Part shown: positions 1-5,583 of the stretch, one piece after another
Position numbering within the stretch: the first letter of the stretch is position 1
Layout of the letters: each line of letters opens with the position of its first letter
Assembly (NCBI GenBank): GCA_031278025.1
Contig: JAITLF010000357.1
Coordinates: forward strand, 1 to 5,609
DNA: 5,609 nucleotides
Direction of reading: 5' to 3'
From: Treponema sp.
Lineage (GTDB): Bacteria > Spirochaetota > Spirochaetia > Treponematales > Breznakiellaceae
Position numbers and translations under genes: made by a program
Notes under the pieces: model-generated
The model's input: only the letters and a program-made list of their open reading frames with translations
What the model was told of the DNA's origin: nothing
Database searches by the model: none

Positions 1-26
1 AAAAGAGGAAACCGCTCTTGCATATT

Positions 27-54
27 CCCATACGGGGATTGCCTCCCCGGTGGG
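27..54 (+). promoter_or_regulatory. Strong stem-loop upstream of the first gene
   Basis: CGGGGA (33-38) pairs with TCCCCG (44-49) around the 5-base loop TTGCC. The stem continues as CCCA (27-30) with TGGG (51-54) across a small internal loop. The structure ends about 5 bases before the ribosome binding site at 60-65. There is no T-run after it, so it is not a classical intrinsic terminator read on the plus strand. It could be the end of an upstream transcript or a structured leader that affects translation of the small gene. The pairing is seen directly; the role is unknown. Confidence 0.5.
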
Positions 55-59
55 TATAA

Positions 60-65
60 AAGGAG
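60..65 (+). promoter_or_regulatory. Ribosome binding site deciding the start at 72
   Basis: AAGGAG lies directly against the ATG at 66 but 6 bases before the in-frame ATG at 72. The spacing favours 72 as the start (protein beginning MKTHIVIVEF) over 66. Confidence 0.55.
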
Positions 66-71
66 ATGACT

Positions 72-512
72 ATGAAAACGCATATTGTAATTGTCGAGTT
101 CGCCCGGAAGTACGGAGTCGTAGGCGCCTACGCGATCACGGTAGGCGCCTGCGCGGTCGCCGTAGGCGCCTACGCGGACGGCGCGGGAGCCGGGGAGTTT
201 TCAGAAATACACGGAACGGATAAAAGGGTTCCAAATATCAAGGAGGTTTTTATGGCAGGCGGCGATTGGCTTCCCAGGAGGGAGCAGGATTTAGTGGATT
301 TATGCCAAAAATGGGCGGCGGTCCTGGGGGAAGGGGCGAAGATTACCGCCTACGGCTGGAACCCGGCGGACTGCACGGCGGTGTTGAACCAGGTGAACGC
401 CTTCCTGCCCGGTTCAACAGCCGCCCGGAGCCCCGCGAGGTGCGGAGCAGCGCCCCGGCGCGGGTTTTGGAACTGCTCAAATAGCTATTTTAGCGGATAC
501 CGGCTATACTAA
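72..512 (+). CDS. Hypothetical protein with VGAYA repeats; possibly a truncated gene
   Basis: From the ATG at 72 this encodes 146 residues. No function is recognised and no catalytic motif is visible. Residues about 17-37 are three heptads (VGAYAIT, VGACAVA, VGAYADG), followed by a Gly/Ala-rich stretch and a polar linker ending VPNIKEVF. A second module then starts at the internal Met at 252 (MAGGDWLPRREQDL), with a WNPAD segment and a helix ending in VNAFL near position 410. From memory, the DWLPRREQDLVDLCQKW pattern resembles hypothetical proteins of gut treponemes that continue well past this point; I could not check this. After VNAFL the product turns into Arg/Pro/Ala-rich sequence encoded by a GC-rich repeat and stops, which suggests a decayed 3' end. 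The internal start at 252 has the better ribosome site, so the functional product may be only the 86 residues of 252-512. The stop is 27 bases before the hexokinase start, so the two may be cotranscribed. Confidence 0.45.
   Translation: MKTHIVIVEFARKYGVVGAYAITVGACAVAVGAYADGAGAGEFSEIHGTDKRVPNIKEVFMAGGDWLPRREQDLVDLCQKWAAVLGEGAKITAYGWNPADCTAVLNQVNAFLPGSTAARSPARCGAAPRRGFWNCSNSYFSGYRLY
119..174. repeat. Three tandem 21-bp repeats with GTAGGCGCCTAC palindromes
   Basis: Cores start at 120, 141 and 162, an exact 21-base period. Copies 1 (119-132) and 3 (161-174) are perfect 14-base palindromes, CGTAGGCGCCTACG. Copy 2 reads GTAGGCGCCTGC (141-152), which keeps the central AGGCGCCT palindrome but breaks the ends. 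In the reading frame they encode VGAYA/VGACA heptads. A 21-base period is both seven codons and about two helical turns, so the array could be a coding repeat, a phased protein-binding site, or both. Confidence 0.8.
213..232 (+). promoter_or_regulatory. Small hairpin before the internal start
   Basis: GGAAC (213-217) and GTTCC (228-232) can pair around a 10-base loop, 7 bases before the ribosome binding site at 240-246. The stem is only five pairs, so it may be incidental. If the start at 252 is the real one, it sits in that gene's leader. Confidence 0.25.
240..254 (+). promoter_or_regulatory. Strong internal ribosome binding site and ATG
   Basis: AAGGAGG (240-246) is a near-perfect anti-16S match, five bases before an ATG at 252 that is in frame with the 72-512 gene. 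Such a strong site in the middle of a reading frame argues that translation starts or restarts here, giving the 86-residue product MAGGDWLPRREQDL... The upstream 60 codons may then be a leader peptide or untranslated sequence. Confidence 0.6.
448..476. repeat. GC-rich intergenic repeat, copy upstream of hexokinase
   Basis: This stretch runs from CAGCGCCCCGG (448-458) through CGCGGGTTTT to GGAACTGC (469-476). The same two end blocks recur in the same order and nearly the same spacing at 1958-1968 and 1980-1987. Independently, 455-473 matches the reverse complement of 1935-1953 at 17 of 19 bases. It overlaps the 3' end of the small gene. Recurrence on both sides of the hexokinase gene suggests a dispersed repeat family rather than coding sequence. 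Confidence 0.6.
479..490. repeat. 12-base perfect palindrome AAATAGCTATTT
   Basis: A perfect AT-rich palindrome lies just after the GC-rich repeat and 49 bases before the hexokinase start codon. It could be an operator half-pair or an AT-rich end of the adjoining repeat. Its position within the last codons of the small gene does not separate these options. Confidence 0.3.
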
Positions 513-528
513 AACCAATTCACCCTAT

Positions 529-533
529 GGAGG
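529..533 (+). promoter_or_regulatory. Ribosome binding site of the hexokinase gene
   Basis: GGAGG is six bases before the ATG at 540. The earlier ATG at 526 overlaps this site and the one at 535 is too close to it, so 540 is the supported start. Confidence 0.75.
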
Positions 534-539
534 TATGGA

Positions 540-1898
540 ATGGGCGTAGGTTTTATTCCCAAAGAACTGACGGACTTTGCCCGTCATTATGGATTTCATT
601 ATGACATTTGCGATCCCGTCATGTTGATTCGGGATATATTGTCCGATATGGAGCGGGGGCTTAGGGGGCAGCGGTCGAGTCTGCCGATGATTCCGGCGTA
701 TATCAGGCCCGCCGTGTCTATGCCCCCCGGCAAGCCGGTCCTTGCCCTGGACGCGGGAGGCACGAATCTGCGGGCGGCGCTGGTGCGGTTTAACGAGAAG
801 GGCGAAAGCCGGGCGGAGGGAACAAAGAAGGCGCCTATGCCGGGGACCCAGGGGAGGGTTACCTCGGATCAGTTCTTTGATCAGCTTGCGGATGTAACGG
901 CGCCGCTTTTGGAAGCGGCGCCGGATGTCGCGGGGATAGGGTTCTGTTTTTCCTATCCTGCGGAGATTACTACCGACGCGGACGGGATACTCCTTGCGTT
1001 CAGCAAGGAGGTGGACGCGCCGGAGGTGATCGGAAAGCGGATCGGCCAGGGGCTGCGGGAAGCCCTGGCCCGGCGGAAACTGAAAGCCCCCGAAAGGATA
1101 GTCCTCCTGAACGATACGGTAGCAACCCTGTTGTCCGGCATGGTGGAGATTCCCGCGGACGGGGGAAAGCGCAGGGGGGAGGCCGTGTACGAAACGGGCG
1201 GCGGCCCGGTGATCGGCCTTATTCTGGGGACGGGGTTAAACACGGCGTACCCGGAAAAGCGGATTCCCAAGATTGGCTTTGAGTCCGAAACAGCGCCGCA
1301 GATCGTGGTTTGCGAGAGCGGTACCTTCGCCCCCCGGTACCTGGGCTACCTGGACCGGGAATACGATGGGACGACGAAGAACCCCGGAACCTACCTGACG
1401 GAAAAAGCCTGCGCCGGCGCGTATCTGGGTCCCCTGACCCTACAGGTTCTGAAGCAGGCGGTGAAAGACGGGGTACTCGTCTTCAAGAAATCCGGGACGC
1501 TCCTGGACTGGCCGTCTTTGCAGACCAGAGACCTTAACGAGTTCATGCACGCTCCCCTGACCGGAAAAGGGATCATCGGCGGACTCTTTGGGCCTGATGA
1601 GCTTGACGGCCTGCGGTCCCTGGCGTACCTGACATCCATCGTAACGGAACGGGGCGCCCTGCTGTCCGCCGCAATAGTGGCCGCCATGGTGCAGCGGGTA
1701 GGAGAAGGCTATGATCCCTTTGTTCCGGTTCGTATTGCCGTGGAAGGGACTACCTATATGATTTACAAGGGGATGCGGGAGGCGCTGGAGTCGTACCTTC
1801 ATACTTTGTTGTACAAAGATTCTCCCCGGTCCTATGTGATTTCCCCGGTGGAGCAGGCTTCCCTGTTTGGCGCTGCGGTGGCGGCACTGTCAACCTGA
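540..1898 (+). CDS. Hexokinase (ATP:D-hexose 6-phosphotransferase)
   Basis: This 452-residue cytoplasmic enzyme is expected to phosphorylate glucose or related hexoses at carbon 6 with ATP, feeding glycolysis. It belongs to the eukaryote-type hexokinase family (actin/ASKHA fold), which spirochaetes carry. In order: phosphate-1 loop LALDAGGTNLRAALV (about 68-82); sugar-binding segment GFCFSYPAE (134-142); LNDTVATLLSG (190-200), with D192 the expected catalytic base; phosphate-2 loop GTGLNTAY (230-237); ESGTF with E259 and TEKACAGAYLG with E288 as likely glucose-contacting glutamates; and a C-terminal adenosine segment VRIAVEGTTY (397-406). The length is normal for a single-domain hexokinase (about 440-460). 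A Gly/Arg-rich stretch at about 206-223, between the catalytic segment and the phosphate-2 loop, looks like a loop insertion. No frameshift or missing key residue is seen. Codon third positions are strongly G/C-rich in the middle. The gene follows the small gene by 27 bases and converges on the ABC importer operon, whose substrate it might phosphorylate. Family confidence is high; sugar preference is not readable. Confidence 0.93.
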   Translation: MGVGFIPKELTDFARHYGFHYDICDPVMLIRDILSDMERGLRGQRSSLPMIPAYIRPAVSMPPGKPVLALDAGGTNLRAALVRFNEKGESRAEGTKKAPMPGTQGRVTSDQFFDQLADVTAPLLEAAPDVAGIGFCFSYPAEITTDADGILLAFSKEVDAPEVIGKRIGQGLREALARRKLKAPERIVLLNDTVATLLSGMVEIPADGGKRRGEAVYETGGGPVIGLILGTGLNTAYPEKRIPKIGFESETAPQIVVCESGTFAPRYLGYLDREYDGTTKNPGTYLTEKACAGAYLGPLTLQVLKQAVKDGVLVFKKSGTLLDWPSLQTRDLNEFMHAPLTGKGIIGGLFGPDELDGLRSLAYLTSIVTERGALLSAAIVAAMVQRVGEGYDPFVPVRIAVEGTTYMIYKGMREALESYLHTLLYKDSPRSYVISPVEQASLFGAAVAALST

Positions 1899-1921
1899 CC
1901 GGACAGCGGGGACAATGGGTT

Positions 1922-1948
1922 AACCGTTGCGGCGGTTCGGAAACCCGC
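1922..1948 (+). terminator. Candidate hairpins after the hexokinase gene
   Basis: Two overlapping hairpins are possible. AACCG (1922-1926) pairs with CGGTT (1933-1937). Alternatively GCGGTT (1932-1937) pairs with AACC and GC (1942-1948) around the tetraloop CGGA, with one bulged C. They lie 24-50 bases past the stop, the right place for a terminator, but no T-run follows, so intrinsic termination is uncertain. Confidence 0.35.
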
Positions 1949-1953
1949 GCCGG
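1935..1953. repeat. Inverted copy of the repeat found upstream of hexokinase
   Basis: The reverse complement of this stretch is CCGGCGCGGGTTTCCGAAC, which matches 455-473 (CCGGCGCGGGTTTTGGAAC) with two mismatches. With the direct-orientation match at 1958-1987, the hexokinase gene is flanked by related repeat pieces in both orientations. Confidence 0.55.
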
Positions 1954-1955
1954 CT

Positions 1956-2041
1956 TTCAGCGCCCCGGTTTTCCCCTTCGGAACTGCCGTATCCGTATAT
2001 TCGGATGCTCCATTCTTGCGCGTGAATACCGGGGCGCTGAA
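1956..2041. repeat. Long inverted repeat between convergent genes
   Basis: Arms TTCAGCGCCCCGGT (1956-1969) and ACCGGGGCGCTGAA (2028-2041) are perfect 14-base complements. After one mismatch, three more pairs extend the stem to 1973 and 2024. The enclosed 50 bases hold a further hairpin, ATCCG (1991-1995) with CGGAT (2002-2006) around TATATT. The structure begins 9 bases past the permease stop, so it may stabilise or terminate the importer transcript and, read the other way, the hexokinase transcript. Neither side has a T-run. Its arm sequence also occurs at 448-458, so it is probably a member of a dispersed repeat family. Confidence 0.65.
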
Positions 2042-2050
2042 CTCAAGGCG

Positions 2051-2995
2051 CTAGTTTTTACGTAGGCGCGACAGGCTGTCCACCGCGACTACCATAACCA
2101 GCACCGAGCCTTTAATCACCTGCTGGACATATTCGTTCATCCCGGCTACGGCAAGGCCGTTGGCAAGGACGCCCATCACCAGCATACCGCCAATCATACC
2201 GGTGGCCCGGCCCTCCCCGCCGGCAACGCTGATGCCGCCAATGACGCAGGCGATAAGCGCGTCCATTTCCATGCCGCTGCCGGAAAGGGGCTGCCCCGAA
2301 TTAAGCCGGGACATCATCACAATCCCCGAAATCCCGGCCAGAAAACCGCAAAACACATAGGCGATGACCCGGATGCGCTTTACATTGATACCCGAAAGCC
2401 GGGCCGCTTCCTCATTGCCGCCCAGTGCGTAAAACTGCCGGCCTAACTGGGTCTGGTTCAGAATGACTGCCCCCAATACAATGACGCCGATCATAATAAG
2501 CACACAGATCGGAATCATCTTAAAAAGATACCCCTGCCCCAGAATCCTGGCCCCCGCCGGTAACTCATACACCGGATACCCGTTGGTGGCAATAAAAGCC
2601 AATCCTCTGCATATATATCCCACACCCAGGGTCATTATCAGGGGCGGCATACGGGTATAGGTAATAACGAGGCCGTTAAACAAGCCCACAACTATCCCTA
2701 TGGATGCACCGATAGAAAAAGCAAACGCCGGCGGCATTCCTCCTTTCGTCATCATAAGCGCCGCGGAAACGCCAACCAGGGGCAGTACGCTCCCAATAGA
2801 AAGATCGATACCCCCGGCTATAAGCACAAAGGTCATGCCGACGGAGAGAATACCGATGTTGGAAACCTGCCGCAGAATGGTTATAAAGTTATAGGATGAC
2901 GCGAAATTTTCTATAAATACCATAAAAACAAGTACGATGGCGACCAGCATGAGCCAGACTGCCTGTTTTTTCAGCTTTGTTAAAAATTGATTCAT
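2051..2995 (-). CDS. Sugar ABC transporter permease, RbsC-type
   Basis: This 314-residue inner-membrane protein is expected to form, as a dimer, the channel of a CUT2-family monosaccharide importer with the ATPase and binding protein encoded upstream. It is dominated by hydrophobic helices, roughly at residues 11-28, 43-62, 66-81, 90-112, 118-137, 160-180, 208-227, 247-260, 266-286 and 292-306. Diagnostic segments are GMTFVLIAGGIDLSIGS (53-69), the cytoplasmic coupling segment YALGGNEEAARLSGI (189-203) and GMEMDALIACVIGG (241-254) with GGEGRATG (259-266), all characteristic of the RbsC/BPD_transp_2 family. Length is close to the roughly 320 residues usual for the family. The start at 2995 is chosen because GAGGAG (3004-3009) precedes it by 8 bases; a longer frame reaching 3037 would overlap the ATPase gene and lacks such a site. 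It is the last gene of the operon, 22 bases after the ATPase stop. Substrate cannot be read from a permease of this family. Confidence 0.93.
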   Translation of the reverse strand: MNQFLTKLKKQAVWLMLVAIVLVFMVFIENFASSYNFITILRQVSNIGILSVGMTFVLIAGGIDLSIGSVLPLVGVSAALMMTKGGMPPAFAFSIGASIGIVVGLFNGLVITYTRMPPLIMTLGVGYICRGLAFIATNGYPVYELPAGARILGQGYLFKMIPICVLIMIGVIVLGAVILNQTQLGRQFYALGGNEEAARLSGINVKRIRVIAYVFCGFLAGISGIVMMSRLNSGQPLSGSGMEMDALIACVIGGISVAGGEGRATGMIGGMLVMGVLANGLAVAGMNEYVQQVIKGSVLVMVVAVDSLSRLRKN

Positions 2996-3003
2996 AACGG
3001 TAT

Positions 3004-3009
3004 CTCCTC
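3004..3009 (-). promoter_or_regulatory. Ribosome binding site of the permease gene
   Basis: GAGGAG on the minus strand lies 8 bases before the ATG at 2995, within the 22-base gap after the ATPase stop. It selects the 314-residue form over the upstream in-frame start. Confidence 0.7.
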
Positions 3010-3017
3010 TTTGCTCA

Positions 3018-4505
3018 TCAGACCACTCCCGACGCAAGCCGCAGCACGGTTTCCTGCGAGAATTGCTCTCTGTTCAATTCTCCGGTCTTCCGGCCTTCGC
3101 AGAGCACGACGATCCGGTCCGACATGCCTAAAAGTTCTTCCATGTCGGAGGATACCATGATGATGGCTTTCCCCTGGGCGCACAGTTCATTCATCAATTT
3201 ATAAATCTCGTACCGGGCCCCCACATCAATACCCCTGGTCGGTTCATCAAAGATCAGCACCTCACATTCCGCTGCCAGCCATTTGGCCAGCGCTACCTTT
3301 TGCTGATTGCCGCCGGAAAGATTCCTCGTGATCTGCATGATGTCCTGAGTTTTTATGTCTAACGAAACCCGTAATTGTTCCGCGGTTTTTTTCTCGCCCG
3401 CATGGTTCAAAAGAAGATATTTTGATAGCTTTTCCAAAATCGCAAGCGAAACGTTCCATCGTATGGGGAAGCCCAGGATAACCCCCTGTTGTTTACGATC
3501 CTCCGGTATCAGGCCTATTCCCCGGCGTACCGATTCACGCGGGGTTTTTATTTCGATATCCTCGCCCTTAAATACTATCGTACCGCCTTTTTTCTTGTCC
3601 GCGCCGAACAGAAAGCGCATGGTTTCTGTTCTCCCCGCTCCCACAAGCCCGGCGAATCCCAGAATTTCGCCCCGGCGCACGACAAAATCTATATCCTCAA
3701 TGCCGGCGCCGTTAAGAGCCGCAACTTCAAGTACCGGCTCTCCGATACTGCTCGTGCGGACGGGGTAGGTATCGGCAATGTGACGGCCCACCATACTGCG
3801 GATCAAGTCGTCCCGGGTGGTGTTTTTGGGGTCCATTTCGCCGGCAAAACATCCATCCCGCATAACGGTGATCCGGTCCGCGATACGGAACACCTCGTCC
3901 AGCCGGTGAGTTATAAAAATAATCGTTACGCCCTGTTTTTTAAGATTTTCAACTATTTCAAGCAGAATATCGGTTTCTTTGCTCGTTAAAGGTGCGGTAG
4001 GCTCGTCCATTACCAAAATCCGCACATTTTTGGAAAGGGCTTTAGCAATCTCCACCATCTGTTTATAGGCTACTGTTAAATCCCGTACCAAGGACTTTGG
4101 ATCAATATTGATCTTCATCCGCTGAAAAATTTCCACCGTCTTTTTTTCGCAGCTTTGTCTGTCGATAAAAACTTTATTCCCCGGCATACTGCCCACAAAA
4201 ACATTTTCCGCTACCGTCAAGGCGGGGACCAGATTAAATTCCTGATATATTACCGCGATGCCAAGATCCCGGGAAAGTTTAGGCGTCATGGCGATATGGG
4301 TAATTCCCTCAAAGACAATTTCGCCTTTGTCGGGGCTAATGGCTCCGGAAAGAACTTTTATTAACGTGGATTTTCCGGCGCCGTTTTCGCCGACCAGGGC
4401 ATGTATCTCATTTGTTTTAAATGTCACGGAAATGTCATCTAGCGCGAGTACGCCAGGATACTGTTTTGAAATACGGCGCAGTTCTAAAAGCGCGTTTTCA
4501 GGCAT
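3018..4505 (-). CDS. Sugar ABC transporter ATPase, RbsA-type, two nucleotide-binding domains
   Basis: This 495-residue cytoplasmic protein powers the importer by ATP hydrolysis. It is a fused tandem of two nucleotide-binding domains, the hallmark of CUT2 importers (RbsA, MglA, XylG, AraG), at normal length. Domain 1 has Walker A GENGAGKST (39-47), Q88, Walker B VRILVMDEPTA (161-171, catalytic E168) and H200, but its signature is degenerate (LTVAYKQ, 143-149). Domain 2 has a degenerate Walker A, GLVGAGRTE (286-294), with Arg for the usual Lys. It keeps an intact signature LSGGNQQK (396-403) and Walker B EVLIFDEPTRGID (415-427), and has Ser (VSSDMEE) where the switch His would be. This leaves one consensus ATP site, formed by domain 1 Walker A and domain 2 signature, which is the known asymmetric arrangement of the family. 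The ATG at 4505 follows GGAGG by 4 bases. It lies between the binding-protein gene (97-base gap) and the permease gene (22-base gap). Specificity within the family is not determinable. Confidence 0.95.
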   Translation of the reverse strand: MPENALLELRRISKQYPGVLALDDISVTFKTNEIHALVGENGAGKSTLIKVLSGAISPDKGEIVFEGITHIAMTPKLSRDLGIAVIYQEFNLVPALTVAENVFVGSMPGNKVFIDRQSCEKKTVEIFQRMKINIDPKSLVRDLTVAYKQMVEIAKALSKNVRILVMDEPTAPLTSKETDILLEIVENLKKQGVTIIFITHRLDEVFRIADRITVMRDGCFAGEMDPKNTTRDDLIRSMVGRHIADTYPVRTSSIGEPVLEVAALNGAGIEDIDFVVRRGEILGFAGLVGAGRTETMRFLFGADKKKGGTIVFKGEDIEIKTPRESVRRGIGLIPEDRKQQGVILGFPIRWNVSLAILEKLSKYLLLNHAGEKKTAEQLRVSLDIKTQDIMQITRNLSGGNQQKVALAKWLAAECEVLIFDEPTRGIDVGARYEIYKLMNELCAQGKAIIMVSSDMEELLGMSDRIVVLCEGRKTGELNREQFSQETVLRLASGVV

Positions 4506-4602
4506 GGGTCCTCCGTTCTTACCACAAATAAGGATTTAATTATGAAGAATCCGAAGGCGGTTTAAAAAGCGGCCAAATTCCGAACAACCCCCGGAAACAG
4601 TA
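4506..4602 (-). promoter_or_regulatory. Operon gap between binding-protein and ATPase genes
   Basis: These 97 bases are long for an operon in which the next gap is 22. Near the binding-protein end TTCCG and CGGAA (4578-4582 and 4592-4596 on the plus strand) can pair around a 9-base loop. An A/T-rich stretch follows, and GGAGG (4510-4514) precedes the ATPase ATG. Such hairpins after binding-protein genes often stabilise the upstream message so that binding protein is made in excess. The stem here is only five pairs, so that role is tentative. No promoter is recognised. Confidence 0.35.
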
Positions 4603-5583
4603 TTATTTTTTCGGCAACGGCTTGCCAACCAAATCGGCATTTTCGATAGTGATAGGCTGCATCGGGAAGTACACGATTTTTTCCGCTTCATTTATCTTGC
4701 CGGTATTCATGGTATCAAGGCTTCGGTCAAAGAGGCCAAGCACCTGATTCACCAAATCCATATAAACAGTACCGATGAACATGCCGTTCTTTCTGATCTC
4801 TCTCATACCGTCTTCGCTGGCATCGCTGCCAAACATACCGATACGGTGATTTTGGAACGTCCAGCCCGCGGCGGCAAAGGCCTGGCCAATGCCGATACAT
4901 CCGATGTCGGTAATAGCCATAATGCCCTGTATGTCGGGAACCGCGGTAATAATGGCCTCGCCCAAAGCAACCCCTCCATCGGCTATGTTAATGTCCTGTT
5001 CAAATACGATACTGCCATCAGGACAGCTTTCCTTACACCCATCCCGTATGCCATCGGCCCGCACTATCATAAAGTCAAGCACATTAAATGTGGCAATCGC
5101 CGCCTTTTTGGAACCCGGATTGGCATGAACCCATTCGCCGCACATCCGGCCGATGGTTTTTCCCAGTTCGTAATTTGATGCCATACTGACATAATGGGCG
5201 ACCTTGCTGGGGTTGTCATAAGAAGCGAGGATTGCCCCTTGAGCCTTTAGTTCCTCTAAAAGATTGATATAAGCGTCCTCGGCAATATTCTGAAAGACCA
5301 CAATCTTCGCTTTTGCGGTCAGACAATTTTCAAGGAACCTGGTCATGTCTGCTGCCCCGTTCGACAGGTCGGCGGCAATTAACCGATACCCGGCCTGGCC
5401 GCACCTCTCTTCAAAGGCCCGCCTGATGTCAATAAAAATAGGATTGGTCTGCAAACCCGTAAGCGCCAATCCGACCGTGATGGTTTCTTTAGAACCTCCT
5501 CCTGCATCCTGCTTGCCGCCCGCGAATACCATCGCGGACATTACCAACGCCATCCCCGTCATCAAAACGACAATTTTCTTCAT
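4603..5583 (-). CDS. Periplasmic sugar-binding protein of the ABC importer, RbsB-type
   Basis: This 326-residue exported protein should capture the ligand in the periplasm and deliver it to the permease. Residues 1-21 form a signal peptide: MKK, a hydrophobic core, then a probable signal peptidase I site after VFA (19-21). There is no lipobox cysteine, so a soluble rather than lipid-anchored protein is predicted. A Gly-rich linker (22-31) leads into a type I periplasmic-binding-protein fold of the Peripla_BP_4 family. Characteristic parts are TVGLALTGLQTNPIFIDIRRAFEE (36-59), the 95-105 strand turn (VVFQNIAEDAY), SYDNPS (121-126), VRADGIRDG (174-182), with an arginine that in the family often contacts the sugar, AITDIGCIGIGQA (223-235) and MFGSDASEDGM (250-260). 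The start at 5583 has GGAGG (5589-5593) five bases ahead; a longer TTG-initiated frame begins inside that site and is discounted. It is the first gene of the operon. Six cysteines in the mature part (61, 87, 148, 183, 187, 229) are more than usual. The ligand is not identifiable: ribose, galactose, another monosaccharide or autoinducer-2 are all possible. Confidence 0.9.
   Translation of the reverse strand: MKKIVVLMTGMALVMSAMVFAGGKQDAGGGSKETITVGLALTGLQTNPIFIDIRRAFEERCGQAGYRLIAADLSNGAADMTRFLENCLTAKAKIVVFQNIAEDAYINLLEELKAQGAILASYDNPSKVAHYVSMASNYELGKTIGRMCGEWVHANPGSKKAAIATFNVLDFMIVRADGIRDGCKESCPDGSIVFEQDINIADGGVALGEAIITAVPDIQGIMAITDIGCIGIGQAFAAAGWTFQNHRIGMFGSDASEDGMREIRKNGMFIGTVYMDLVNQVLGLFDRSLDTMNTGKINEAEKIVYFPMQPITIENADLVGKPLPKK

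Noticed and set aside
119..174. CRISPR array
   Set aside because: Only three short units with 9-base intervals of similar sequence, in frame with a coding repeat; no spacers of CRISPR length and no cas gene.
266..484. Plus-strand frame of 72 codons inside the small gene
   Set aside because: It overlaps the better-supported frame with its strong ribosome site at 240-246, has no ribosome site of its own and reads as low-complexity Gly/Arg/Pro. Its last third is discussed only as a sign of a possible frameshift.
482..510. Promoter with TATACT at 505-510 ahead of hexokinase
   Set aside because: The -10 is fair, but the region 17 bases upstream (TAGCTA) has no resemblance to a -35 element, so the support is too thin.
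953..1802. Minus-strand open frames across the hexokinase gene
   Set aside because: They are antisense shadows of a G+C-rich gene with intact family motifs; their products are Arg/Ser/Pro-rich with no recognisable domain.
2051..3037. Permease start at 3037 giving 328 residues
   Set aside because: It would overlap the ATPase coding end by 20 bases and put a charged, non-family N-terminus ahead of MNQFLTK; the ATG at 2995 has a ribosome site 8 bases upstream.
3018..4505. Defective ATPase because the second Walker A and first signature are degenerate
   Set aside because: This asymmetry is normal in RbsA/MglA-type fused ATPases, and one full consensus site remains.
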